Below, piece after piece: positions 1-10,750 of a DNA stretch of 64,000 nucleotides; the stretch's first letter is position 1; every line of letters begins with the position of its first letter. The notes beneath the pieces are model-generated. The model worked only from the letters and a program-made list of their open reading frames with translations, made no database searches and was not told the origin of the DNA. This DNA is from Cladorhizidae sp. MBARI D1340-BT2. Its lineage: Eukaryota; Porifera; Demospongiae; Poecilosclerida; Cladorhizidae. The stretch covers positions 248,001-312,000 of the forward strand of contig JAQNBH010000043.1 of assembly GCA_028752905.1 (NCBI GenBank). Direction: 5' to 3'. The translations under genes and the position numbers were made by a program.

Positions 1-773
1 GGACTTGCAAGATAGGTATCTCTCAGTGTTCTCTATCTTGAGCTAAACATGTTAGCTTCATAGATTCTCCACACTTCACTGAATAGACTTGATATATAGC
101 TCTAAAGGTAGGCCTCTCTCTGTTCTCTCTCTTGATACCAAACATCCGTATATTCTGCATACATAGAATCACAAGATAGGTTTCTCTATGTGTTCTCTAT
201 CTTGATGCTAAACAGGTTAGCTTCATAGATTCTCCACACTTCACTGTATAAACTTGATATATAGCTATTAAGATAGGTCTCTCCCTGTGCTCTCTGTTGG
301 TATCAAACATCCATAATATTCTGCACACTTCACTGTAATGGACTTGATATGATTCGAATGATAGGTTTCATTGTGTGTTCTCTATCTTGATATTTGCCCT
401 AATTTGGTCTATATGTTTCTCATTTCCCCCCCAAAAATCTTGTTATTTTGCCGTAAAGTTCATAACTTTTCTACACTTTACCCAAAAAAGATAATTTTTA
501 TATCACCGGATAGCCCTTCTAATTATCTGTCTTTTGTACGTGCCAAAATTTTGAGTACTCTAAGTATTAGCAAGTTATGGTGATTTGAAGTGGTAAGGTT
601 TGCGATCTTTCCTGGCGTTTTCCAGTTGCCAAAGCGGTGGCCTGCCAGTGAAAAACAACTACATTTATTGATAATCTGTTGACATGTTGCAGATAAGGGC
701 CTTCTCTATCAGTTGACAAAATCTGGGACTTTGGTCTTGTTAATTAGGGCAGTTATGAATTGTACTCTTACTT
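1..773 (+). repeat. Monomer 1, truncated by the window start
   Basis: The window opens inside A1 of this copy. A2 starts at 40 and R follows A3. Its R has CAACTAC at 655-661 where most copies have CCACTAC; the only other copy with this variant is near 9725. Its A3 has TTGGTATCAA in place of TTGATATCAA. Confidence 0.93.
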
Positions 774-947
774 GATGCTAAACATGTTAGCTTCGTAGAT
801 TATCCACACTTCACTGAATAGACTTGATGTATAACTATTAAGATAGGACTCTCTAAGTGCTCTCTCTTGATACCAAACATCCATATATTCTGCACACTTC
901 ACTGTAATGGACTTGCAAGATAGGTATCTCTCAGTGTTCTCTATCTT
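774..947 (+). repeat. Subrepeat A1 (174 bp) of the reference monomer
   Basis: A1 splits into two related halves, 774-868 (95 bp) and 869-947 (79 bp). Both contain an AAACAT opening, a CACACTTCACTG core, an ACTTG(A/C) motif, a GATAGG motif and a TCTCT/TCTT ending. A1 is told apart from A2 and A3 by CTTCGTAGATTATCC and by TTGATGTATA. Across the array it occurs as two main alleles, TATAGCTATT and TATAACTATT. Confidence 0.88.
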
Positions 948-1111
948 GAGCTAAACATGTTAGCTTCATAGATTCTCCACACTTCACTGAATAGACTTGA
1001 TATATAGCTCTAAAGGTAGGCCTCTCTCTGTTCTCTCTCTTGATACCAAACATCCGTATATTCTGCATACATAGAATCACAAGATAGGTTTCTCTATGTG
1101 TTCTCTATCTT
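948..1111 (+). repeat. Subrepeat A2 (164 bp) of the reference monomer
   Basis: Halves lie at 948-1041 (94 bp) and 1042-1111 (70 bp). A2 opens with GAGCTAAACATG and carries the private stretch GCTCTAAAGGTAGGCC and the most divergent second half (TGCATACATAGAATCACAAG replaces the usual CACACTTCACTG core). A GCTGAACATG variant marks copies near 1856, 2764, 5487, 8201 and 9109. In the 52.6-64 kb block A2 has CACTAAATAG and CTCTGTTGATACC instead of CACTGAATAG and CTCTCTTGATACC. Confidence 0.87.
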
Positions 1112-1204
1112 GATGCTAAACAGGTTAGCTTCATAGATTCTCCACACTTCACTGTATAAACTTGATATATAGCTATTAAGATAGGTCTCTCCCTGTGCTC
1201 TCTG

Positions 1205-1214
1205 TTGATATCAA
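1205..1214. other. Perfect 10-bp palindrome TTGATATCAA in A3
   Basis: This perfect dyad is present in nearly every monomer at the A3 half boundary. The cut first monomer has a TTGGTATCAA variant near position 297. It may be a chance consequence of the TTGAT half-unit ending abutting ATCAAAC. No function can be assigned. Confidence 0.6.
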
Positions 1215-1259
1215 ACATCCATAATATTCTGCACACTTCACTGTAATGGACTTGATATG

Positions 1260-1267
1260 ATTCGAAT
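1260..1267. other. Perfect 8-bp palindrome ATTCGAAT in A3
   Basis: It is conserved in all copies I read and contains one of the few CpG dinucleotides of the monomer. It sits in the extra stretch that makes the second half of A3 longer than those of A1 and A2. It resembles the core of a pol III B box and part of a CENP-B box, but neither match is convincing. Confidence 0.5.
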
Positions 1268-1330
1268 GATAGGTTTCATTGTGTGTTCTCTATCTTGATA
1301 TTTGCCCTAATTTGGTCTATATGTTTCTCA

Positions 1331-1345
1331 TTTCCCCCCCAAAAA
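1331..1345 (+). repeat. T/C/A homopolymer tract of R, length-constrained at 15 nt
   Basis: Here the tract is T3C7A5. Elsewhere it is T4C6A5 (2239 region), T5C4A6 (3147), T4C7A4 (53899), T5C6A4 (54806), T5C5A5 (56622) or T3C8A4 (26151). The internal boundaries move but the total stays 15 in nearly all copies read. Exceptions are 16 in the copies near 10399 and 52081, and 14 near 60259. It is the most variable site in the monomer. Confidence 0.9.
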
Positions 1346-1520
1346 TCTTGTTATTTTGCCGTAAAGCTCATAACTTTTCTACACTTTACCCCAAAAAGAT
1401 AATTTTTATATCACCGGATAGCCCTTCTAATTATCTGTCTTTTGTACGTGCCAAAATTTTGAGTACTCTAAGTATTAGCAAGTTATGGTGATTTGAAGTG
1501 GTAAGGTTTGCGATCTTTCC

Positions 1521-1555
1521 TGGCGTTTTCCAATTGCCAAAGTGGTGGCCTGCCA
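1521..1555 (+). promoter_or_regulatory. GC-richer patch with four TGGC/GCCA half-sites, possible protein-binding site
   Basis: TGGC at 1521-1524, GCCA at 1536-1539, TGGC at 1546-1549 and GCCA at 1552-1555 alternate, giving dyads with spacers of 11, 6 and 2 nt. TGGC...GCCA is the half-site pattern known for nuclear factor I (TTGGC-N5-GCCAA), but none of these spacings is 5. Bases between the half-sites vary (CAGTTG or CAATTG; AGCGG, AGTGG or ATTGG) while the half-sites themselves stay in the copies I compared. That a protein binds is inference. Confidence 0.3.
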
Positions 1556-2589
1556 GTGAAAAAACCCTACATTTATTGATAATCTGTTGACATGTTGCAG
1601 ATAAGGGCCTTCTCTATCAGTTGACAAAATCTGGGACTTTGGTCTTGTTAATTAGGGCAGTTATGAATTGTACTCTTACTTGATGCTAAACATGTTAGCT
1701 TCGTAGATTATCCACACTTCACTGAATAGACTTGATGTATAGCTATTAAGATAGGACTCTCTAAGTGCTCTCTCTTGATACCAAACATCCATATATTCTG
1801 CACACTTCACTGTAATGGACTTGCAAGATAGGTATCTCTCAGTGTTCTCTATCTTGAGCTGAACATGTTAGCTTCATAGATTCTCCACACTTCACTGAAT
1901 AGACTTGATATATAGCTCTAAAGGTAGGCCTCTCTCTGTTCTCTCTCTTGATACCAAACATCCGTATATTCTGCATACATAGAATCACAAGATAGGTTTC
2001 TCTATGTGTTCTCTATCTTGATGCTAAACAGGTTAGCTTCATAGATTCTCCACACTTCACTGTATAAACTTGATATATAGCTATTAAGATAGGTCTCTCC
2101 CTGTGCTCTCTGTTGATATCAAACATCCATAATATTCTGCACACTTCACTGTAATGGACTTGATATGATTCGAATGATAGGTTTCATTGTGTATTCTCTA
2201 TCTTGATATTTGCCCTAATTTGGTCTATATGTTTCTCATTTTCCCCCCAAAAATCTTGTTATTTTGCCGTAAAGCTCATAACTTTTCTACACTTTACCCC
2301 AAAAAGATAATTTTTATATCACCGGATAGCCCTTCTAATTATCTGTCTTTTGTACGTGCCAAAATTTTGAGTACTCTAAGTATTAGCAAGTTATGGTGAT
2401 TTGAAGTGGTAAGGTTTGCGATCTTTCCTGGCGTTTTCCAATTGCCAAATTGGTGGCCTGCCAGTGAAAAACCCCTACATTTATTGATAATCTGTTGACA
2501 TGTTGCAGATAAGGGCCTTCTCTATCAGTTGACAAAATCTGGGACTTTGGTCTTGTTAATTAGGGCAGTTATGAATTGTACTCTTACTT

Positions 2590-3496
2590 GATGCTAAACA
2601 TGTTAGCTTCGTAGATTATCCACACTTCACTGAATAGACTTGATGTATAGCTATTAAGATAGGACTCTCTAAGTGCTCTCTCTTGATACCAAACATCCAT
2701 ATATTCTGCACACTTCACTGTAATGGACTTGCAAGATAGGTATCTCTCAGTGTTCTCTATCTTGAGCTGAACATGTTAGCTTCATAGATTCTCCACACTT
2801 CACTGAATAGACTTGATATATAGCTCTAAAGGTAGGCCTCTCTCTGTTCTCTCTCTTGATACCAAACATCCGTATATTCTGCATACATAGAATCACAAGA
2901 TAGGTTTCTCTATGTGTTCTCTATCTTGATGCTAAACAGGTTAGCTTCATAGATTCTCCACACTTCACTGTATAAACTTGATATATAGCTATTAAGATAG
3001 GTCTCTCCCTGTGCTCTCTGTTGATATCAAACATCCATAATATTCTGCACACTTCACTGTAATGGACTTGATATGATTCGAATGATAGGTTTCATTGTGT
3101 TTCTCTATCTTGATATTTGCCCTAATTTGGTCTATATGTTTCTCATTTTTCCCCAAAAAATCTTGTTATTTTGCCGTAAAGCTCATAACTTTTCTACACT
3201 TTACCCAAAAAAGATAATTTTTATATCAGCGGATAGCCCTTCTAATTATCTGTCTTTTGTACGTGCCAAAATTTTGAGTACTCTAAGTATTAGCAAGTTA
3301 TGGTGATTTGAAGTGGTAAGGTTTGCGATCTTTCCTGGCGTTTTCCAGTTGCCAAAGCGGTGGCCTGCCAGTGAAAAACCACTACATTTATTGATAATCT
3401 GTTGACATGTTGCAGATAAGGGCCTTCTCTATCAGTTGACAAAATCTGGGACTTTGGTCTTGTTAATTAGGGCAGTTATGAATTGTACTCTTACTT
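2590..3496 (+). repeat. Monomer 4 (907 bp), with a 1-bp deletion that creates an ATG-initiated frame
   Basis: At the A3/R junction TTGTGTGTTCTC has become TTGTGTTTCTC near 3102, a loss of one base. This joins an ATG at 3073 to the frame open in other copies and gives an accidental 77-codon frame, 3073-3306. It is the only copy in which that frame begins at ATG. I do not call it a gene. Confidence 0.8.
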
Positions 3497-6220
3497 GATG
3501 CTAAACATGTTAGCTTCGTAGATTATCCACACTTCACTGAATAGACTTGATGTATAGCTATTAAGATAGGACTCTCTAAGTGCTCTCTCTTGATACCAAA
3601 CATCCATATATTCTGCACACTTCACTGTAATGGACTTGCAAGATAGGTATCTCTCAGTGTTCTCTATCTTGAGCTAAACATGTTAGCTTCATAGATTCTC
3701 CACACTTCACTGAATAGACTTGATATATAGCTCTAAAGGTAGGCCTCTCTCTGTTCTCTCTCTTGATACCAAACATCCGTATATTCTGCATACATAGAAT
3801 CACAAGATAGGTTTCTCTATGTGTTCTCTATCTTGATGCTAAACAGGTTAGCTTCATAGATTCTCCATACTTCACTGTATAAACTTGATATATAGCTATT
3901 AAGATAGGTCTCTCCCTGTGCTCTCTGTTGATATCAAACATCCATAATATTCTGCACACTTCACTGTAATGGACTTGATATGATTCGAATGATAGGTTTC
4001 ATTGTGTGTTCTCTATCTTGATATTTGCCCTAATTTGGTCTATATGTTTCTCATTTTCCCCCCAAAAATCTTGTTATTTTGCCGTAAAGCTCATAACTTT
4101 TCTACACTTTAGCCAAAAAAGATAATTTTTATATCACCGGATAGCCCTTCTAATTATCTGTCTTTTGTACGTGCCAAAATTTAGAGTACTCTAAGTATTA
4201 GCAAGTTATGGTGATTTGAAGTGGTAAGGTTTGCGATCTTTCCTGGCGTTTTCCAATTGCCAAAGCGGTGGCCTGCCAGTGAAAAACCACTACATTTATT
4301 GATAATCTGTTGACATGTTGCAGATAAGGGCCTTCTCTATCAGTTGACAAAATCTGGGACTTTGGTCTTGTTAATTAGGGCAGTTATGAATTGTACTCTT
4401 ACTTGATGCTAAACATGTTAGCTTCGTAGATTATCCACACTTCACTGAATAGACTTGATGTATAGCTATTAAGATAGGACTCTCTAAGTGCTCTCTCTTG
4501 ATACCAAACATCCATATATTCTGCACACTTCACTGTAATGGACTTGCAAGATAGGTATCTCTCAGTGTTCTCTATCTTGAGCTAAACATGTTAGCTTCAT
4601 AGATTCTCCACACTTCACTGAATAGACTTGATATATAGCTCTAAAGGTAGGCCTCTCTCTGTTCTCTCTCTTGATACCAAACATCCGTATATTCTGCATA
4701 CATAGAATCACAAGATAGGTTTCTCTATGTGTTCTCTATCTTGATGCTAAACAGGTTAGCTTCATAGATTCTCCACACTTCACTGTATAAACTTGATATA
4801 TAGCTATTAAGATAGGTCTCTCCCTGTGCTCTCTGTTGATATCAAACATCCATAATATTCTGCACACTTCACTGTAATGGACTTGATATGATTCGAATGA
4901 TAGGTTTCATTGTGTATTCTCTATCTTGATATTTGCCCTAATTTGGTCTATATGTTTCTCATTTTCCCCCCAAAAATCTTGTTATTTTGCCGTCAAGCTC
5001 ATAACTTTTCTACACTTTACCCCAAAAAGATAATTTTTATATCACCGGATAGCCCTTCTAATTATCTGTCTTTTGTACGTGCCAAAATTTTGAGTAATCT
5101 AAGTATTAGCAAGTTATGGTGATTTGAAGTGGTAAGGTTTGCGATCTTTCCTGGCGTATTCCAATTGCCAAAGTGGTGGCCTGCCAGTGAAAAACCCCTA
5201 CATTTATTGATAATCTGTTGACATGTTGCAGATAAGGGCCTTCTCTATCAGTTGACAAAATCTGGGACTTTGGTCTTGTTAATTAGGGCAGTTATGAATT
5301 GTACTCTTACTTGATGCTAAACATGTTAGCTTCGTAGATTATCCACACTTCACTGAATAGACTTGATGTATAGCTATTAAGATAGGACTCTCTAAGTGCT
5401 CTCTCTTGATACCAAACATCCATATATTCTGCACACTTCACTGTAATGGACTTGCAAGATAGGTATCTCTCAGTGTTCTCTATCTTGAGCTGAACATGTT
5501 AGCTTCATAGATTCTCCACACTTCACTGAATAGACTTGATATATAGCTCTAAAGGTAGGCCTCTCTCTGTTCTCTCTCTTGATACCAAACATCCGTATAT
5601 TCTGCATACATAGAATCACAAGATAGGTTTCTCTATGTGTTCTCTATCTTGATGCTAAACAGGTTAGCTTCATAGATTCTCCACACTTCACTGTATAAAC
5701 TTGATATATAGCTATTAAGATAGGTCTCTCCCTGTGCTCTCTGTTGATATCAAACATCCATAATATTCTGCACACTTCACTGTAATGGACTTGATATGAT
5801 TCGAATGATAGGTTTCATTGTGTGTTCTCTATCTTGATATTTGCCCTAATTTGGTCTATATGTTTCTCATTTTTCCCCAAAAAATCTTGTTATTTTGCCG
5901 TAAAGCTCATAACTTTTCTACACTTTACCCCAAAAAGATAATTTTTATATCAGCGGATAGCCCTTCTAATTATCTGTCTTTTGTACGTGCCAAAATTTTG
6001 AGTACTCTAAGTATTAGCAAGTTATGGTGATTTGAAGTGGTAAGGTTTGCGATCTTTCCTGGCGTTTTCCAGTTGCCAAAGCGGTGGCCTGCCAGTGAAA
6101 AACCACTACATTTATTGATAATCTGTTGACATGTTGCAGATAAGGGCCTTCTCTATCAGTTGACAAAATCTGGGACTTTGGTCTTGTTAATTAGGGCAGT
6201 TATGAATTGTACTCTTACTT

Positions 6221-7118
6221 GATGCTAAACATGTTAGCTTCGTAGATTATCCACACTTCACTGAATAGACTTGATGTATAGCTATTAAGATAGGACTCTC
6301 TAAGTGCTCTCTCTTGATACCAAACATCCATATATTCTGCACACTTCACTGTAATGGACTTGCAAGATAGGTATCTCTCAGTGTTCTCTATCTTGAGCTA
6401 AACATGTTAGCTTCATAGATTCTCCACACTTCACTGAATAGACTTGATATATAGCTCTAAAGGTAGGCCTCTCTCTGTTCTCTCTCTTGATACCAAACAT
6501 CCGTATATTCTGCATACATAGAATCACAAGATAGGTTTCTCTATGTGTTCTCTATCTTGATGCTAAACAGGTTAGCTTCATAGATTCTCCACACTTCACT
6601 GTATAAACTTGATATATAGCTATTAAGATAGGTCTCTCCCTGTGCTCTCTGTTGATATCAAACATCCATAATATTCTGCACACTTCACTGTAATGGACTT
6701 GATATGATTCGAATGATAGGTTTCATTGTGTGTTCTCTATCTTGATATTTGGTCTATATGTTTCTCATTTTCCCCCAAAAAATCTTGTTATTTTGCCGTA
6801 AAGCTCATAACTTTTCTACACTTTACCCAAAAAAGATAACTTTTATATCAGCGGATAGCCCTTCTAATTATCTGAATTTTGTACGTGCCAAAAGTTTGAG
6901 TACTCTAAGTATTAGCAAGTTATGGTGATTTGAAGTGGTAAGGTTTGCGATCTTTCCTGGCGTTTTCCAGTTGCCAAAGCGGTGGCCTGCCAGTGAAAAA
7001 CCACTATATTTATTGATAATCTGTTGACATGTTGCAGATAAGGGCCTTCTCTATCAGTTGACAAAATCTGGGACTTTGGTCTTGTTAATTAGGGCAGTTA
7101 TGAATTGTACTCTTACTT
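6221..7118 (+). repeat. Monomer 8 (898 bp), with a 10-bp deletion in R
   Basis: Near 6750 the usual GATATTTGCCCTAATTTGG is reduced to GATATTTGG. The lost 10 bp lie between two ATTTG direct repeats, one of which is retained, as expected for replication slippage. This copy also has ATCTGAATTTTG where others have ATCTGTCTTTTG. Confidence 0.9.
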
Positions 7119-9842
7119 GATGCTAAACATGTTAGCTTCGTAGATTATCCACACTTCACTGAATAGACTTAATGTATAGCTATTAAGATAGGACTCTCTA
7201 AGTGCTCTCTCTTGATACCAAACATCCATATATTCTGCACACTTCACTGTAATGGACTTGCAAGATAGGTATCTCTCAGTGTTCTCTATCTTGAGCTAAA
7301 CATGTTAGCTTCATATATTCTCCACACTTCACTGAATAGACTTGATATATAGCTCTAAAGGTAGGCCTCTCTCTGTTCTCTCTCTTGATACCAAACATCC
7401 GTATATTCTGCATACATAGAATCACAAGATAGGTTTCTCTATGTGTTCTCTATCTTGATGCTAAACAGGTTAGCTTCATAGATTCTCCACACTTCACTGT
7501 ATAAACTTGATATATAGCTATTAAGATAGGTCTCTCCCTGTGCTCTCTGTTGATATCAAACATCCATAATATTCTGCACACTTCACTGTAATGGACTTGA
7601 TATGATTCGAATGATAGGTTTCATTGTGTATTCTCTATCTTGATATTTGCCCTAATTTGGTCTATATGTTTCTCATTTTCCCCCCAAAAATCTTGTTATT
7701 TTGCCGTCAAGCTCATAACTTTTCTACACTTTACCCCAAAAAGATAATTTTTATATCATCGGATAGCCCTTCTAATTATCTGTCTTTTGTACGTGCCAAA
7801 ATTTTGAGTACTCTAAGTATTAGCAAGTTATGGTGATTTGAAGTGGTAAGGTTTGCGATCTTTCCTGGCGTTTTCCAATTGCCAAAGTGGTGGCCTGCCA
7901 GTGAAAAACCCCTACATTTATTGATAATCTGTTGACATGTTGCAGATAAGGGCCTTCTCTATCAGTTGACAAAATCTGGGACTTTGGTCTTGTTAATTAG
8001 GGCAGTTATGAATTGTACTCTTACTTGATGCTAAACATGTTAGCTTCGTAGATTATCCACACTTCACTGAATAGACTTGATGTATAGCTATTAAGATAGG
8101 ACTCTCTAAGTGCTCTCTCTTGATACCAAACATCCATATATTCTGCACACTTCACTGTAATGGACTTGCAAGATAGGTATCTCTCAGTGTTCTCTATCTT
8201 GAGCTGAACATGTTAGCTTCATAGATTCTCCACACTTCACTGAATAGACTTGATATATAGCTCTAAAGGTAGGCCTCTCTCTGTTCTCTCTCTTGATACC
8301 AAACATCCGTATATTCTGCATACATAGAATCACAAGATAGGTTTCTCTATGTGTTCTCTATCTTGATGCTAAACAGGTTAGCTTCATAGATTCTCCATAC
8401 TTCACTGTATAAACTTGATATATAGCTATTAAGATAGGTCTCTCCCTGTGCTCTCTGTTGATATCAAACATCCATAATATTCTGCACACTTCACTGTAAT
8501 GGACTTGATATGATTCGAATGATAGGTTTCATTGTGTGTTCTCTATCTTGATATTTGCCCTAATTTGGTCTATATGTTTCTCATTTTCCCCCCAAAAATC
8601 TTGTTATTTTGCCGTAAAGCTCATAACTTTTCTACACTTTACCCAAAAAAGATAATTTTTATATCATCGGATAGCCCTTCTAATTATCTGTCTTTTGTAC
8701 GTGCCAAAATTTTGAGTACTCTAAGTATTAGCAAGTTATGGTAATTTGAAGTGGTAAGGTTTGCGATCTTTCCTGGCGTTTTCCAGTTGCCAAAGCGGTG
8801 GCCTGCCAGTGAAAAACCACTACATTTATTGATAATCTGTTGACATGTTGCAGATAAGGGCCTTCTCTATCAGTTGACAAAATCTGGGACTTTGGTCTTG
8901 TTAATTAGGGCAGTTATGAATTGTACTCTTACTTGATGCTAAACATGTTAGCTTCGTAGATTATCCACACTTCACTGAATAGACTTGATGTATAGCTATT
9001 AAGATAGGACTCTCTAAGTGCTCTCTCTTGATACCAAACATCCATATATTCTGCACACTTCACTGTAATGGACTTGCAAGATAGGTATCTCTCAGTGTTC
9101 TCTATCTTGAGCTGAACATGTTAGCTTCATAGATTCTCCACACTTCACTGAATAGACTTGATATATAGCTCTAAAGGTAGGCCTCTCTCTGTTCTCTCTC
9201 TTGATACCAAACATCCGTATATTCTGCATACATAGAATCACAAGATAGGTTTCTCTATGTGTTCTCTATCTTGATGCTAAACAGGTTAGCTTCATAGATT
9301 CTCCACACTTCACTGAATAAACTTGATATATAGCTATTAAGATAGGTCTCTCCCTGTGCTCTCTGTTGATATCAAACATCCATAATATTCTGCACACTTC
9401 ACTGTAATGGACTTGATATGATTCGAATGATAGGTTTCATTGTGTGTTCTCTATCTTGATATTTGCCCTAATTTGGTCTATATGTTTCTCATTTTTCCCC
9501 AAAAAATCTTGTTATTTTGCCGTAAAGCTCATAACTTTTCTACACTTTACCCAAAAAAGATAATTTTTATATCAGCGGATAGCCCTTCTAATTATCTGTC
9601 TTTTGTACGTGCCAAAATTTTGAGTACTCTAAGTATTAGCAAGTTATGGTGATTTGAAGTGGTAAGGTTTGCGATCTTTCCTGGCGTTTTCCAGTTGCCA
9701 AAGCGGTGGCCTGCCAGTGAAAAACAACTACATTTATTGATAATCTGTTGACATGTTGCAGATAAGGGCCTTCTCTATCAGTTGACAAAATCTGGGACTT
9801 TGGTCTTGTTAATTAGGGCAGTTATGAATTGTACTCTTACTT

Positions 9843-10750
9843 GATGCTAAACATGTTAGCTTCGTAGATTATCCACACTTCACTGAATAGACTTGATGTA
9901 TAACTATTAAGATAGGACTCTCTAAGTGCTCTCTCTTGATACCAAACATCCATATATTCTGCACACTTCACTGTAATGGACTTGCAAGATAGGTATCTCT
10001 CAGTGTTCTCTATCTTGAGCTAAACATGTTAGCTTCATAGATTCTCCACACTTCACTGAATAGACTTGATATATAGCTCTAAAGGTAGGCCTCTCTCTGT
10101 TCTCTCTCTTGATACCAAACATCCGTATATTCTGCATACATAGAATCACAAGATAGGTTTCTCTATGTGTTCTCTATCTTGATGCTAAACAGGTTAGCTT
10201 CATAGATTCTCCACACTTCACTGTATAAACTTGATATATAGCTATTAAGATAGGTCTCTCCCTGTGCTCTCTGTTGATATCAAACATCCATAATATTCTG
10301 CACACTTCACTGTAATGGACTTGATATGATTCGAATGATAGGTTTCATTGTGTGTTCTCTATCTTGATATTTGCCCTAATTTGGTCTATATGTTTCTCAT
10401 TTTCCCCCCAAAAAATCTTGTTATTTTGCCGTAAAGCTCATAACTTTTTTACACTTGACCCCAAAAAGATAATTTTTATATTATCGGATAGCCCTTCTAA
10501 TTATCTGTCTTTTGTACGTGCCAAAATTTTGAGTACTCTAAGTATTAGCAAGTTATGGTGATTTGAAGTGGTAAGGTTTGCGATCTTTCCTGGCGTTTTC
10601 CAGTTGCCAAAGCGGTGGCCTGCCATGAAAAACCACTACATTTATTGATAATCTGTTGACATGTTGCAGATAAGGGCCTTCTCTATCAGTTGACAAAATC
10701 TGGGACTTTGGTCTTGTTAATTAGGGCAGTTATGAATTGTACTCTTACTT
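9843..10750 (+). repeat. Monomer 12, a transitional copy with a 16-nt homopolymer tract
   Basis: The tract near 10399 is T4C6A6, one base longer than usual. A compensating single-base loss occurs at GCCATGAAAA (10622-10631; usually GCCAGTGAAAA), so total length stays 908. The GCCATG allele and TTTTTTACAC link this copy to one of the two types that mostly alternate in the next block. Confidence 0.85.

Larger units (their letters stand above)
1112..1296 (+). repeat. Subrepeat A3 (185 bp) of the reference monomer
   Basis: Halves lie at 1112-1206 (95 bp) and 1207-1296 (90 bp). A3 is marked by AAACAGGTTAG, by CACTGTATAAACTTG where A1 and A2 have CACTGAATAGACTTG, and by a longer second half containing TGATATGATTCGAATGATAG. 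Two perfect palindromes lie inside it: TTGATATCAA at 1205-1214, across the half boundary, and ATTCGAAT at 1260-1267. Confidence 0.87.
774..1681 (+). repeat. Reference monomer (copy 2): A1-A2-A3-R, 908 bp
   Basis: This is a typical full-length copy used here to define the anatomy: A1 774-947, A2 948-1111, A3 1112-1296, R 1297-1681. The three A subrepeats open with variants of GATGCTAAACA and end in a CTCTATCTT-type motif. R starts at GATATTTGCCC and ends just before the next GATGCTAAAC. The next copy starts at 1682 and differs at only a few sites. No start-to-stop ATG frame of useful length lies in it. Confidence 0.95.
1297..1681 (+). repeat. Segment R (385 bp), the part of the monomer unrelated to the A subrepeats
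   Basis: R runs from GATATTTGCCC to the CTCTTACTT before the next A1. I see no clear similarity to the A subrepeats, so the monomer looks like a composite of an ancestral 80-bp tandem repeat and an independent segment. In order it holds a T/C/A homopolymer tract (1331-1345), a second short C/A tract, a three-state site (CACCGG, CATCGG or CAGCGG), a GC-richer patch (1521-1555) and an AT-rich tail. Most indels that distinguish monomer types fall in R. I see no gene, tRNA or transposon end in it. Confidence 0.85.
774..10750 (+). repeat. Block I: mixed monomers with weak trimeric periodicity (copies 2-12)
   Basis: Copies here are heterogeneous. The variant TGTATTCTC just before R occurs at 2189, 4912 and 7626, spaced 2723 and 2714 bp, that is every third monomer. 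The CAGCGG state with a C4-5/A6 tract follows in the next copy in the first two triplets. Other markers break the rhythm: a CCATACTTC variant of A3 appears near 3865 and 8396, five monomers apart. The block is best read as an older region with overlapping exchange events. Confidence 0.6.

Noticed and set aside
371..583. A 70-codon open frame recurring once in most monomers (first at 371-583, last full one at 62930-63142)
   Set aside because: It starts at TTG, or GTG where a 1-bp gain shifts the frame near 10352 and 52034. Only one copy has an ATG, by accident of a deletion. Many copies are frameshifted or stopped (11256, 12163, 13069, 13976, 14882, 15788, 16695, 17601, 24284 and the copies near 4002, 6726, 48398 and 49306). 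The variable sites mostly change the amino acid, as with the CCG/TCG/GCG codon and the homopolymer tract. Repetition alone explains its recurrence.
1259..1269. Pol III B-box-like GATTCGAATGA, hinting at a tRNA-derived SINE
   Set aside because: 8 of 11 positions fit GGTTCGAATCC, but I find no convincing A box upstream, no cloverleaf and no A-rich or simple-repeat tail.
1260..1276. CENP-B-box-like TTCG....A motif at ATTCGAATGATAGG
   Set aside because: The TTCG and central A match the known consensus, but the required CGGG is absent (GGTT instead).
1648..1658. Telomere-like TTAGGG in TTAATTAGGGC
   Set aside because: A single hexamer once per monomer, never in tandem.
1620..1660. TTGACA motifs resembling bacterial -35 boxes
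   Set aside because: No suitable -10 at the right spacing, no gene downstream, and the array looks eukaryotic.
3073..3306. 77-codon ATG frame in copy 4
   Set aside because: Created by a single-base deletion near 3102 that joins an upstream ATG to the recurring frame. It has no counterpart in neighbouring monomers.
9316..9321. AATAAA polyadenylation-like hexamer in copy 11
   Set aside because: Arises from an A1/A3 mixed allele (GAATAAAC) in one copy only, with no transcript evidence.
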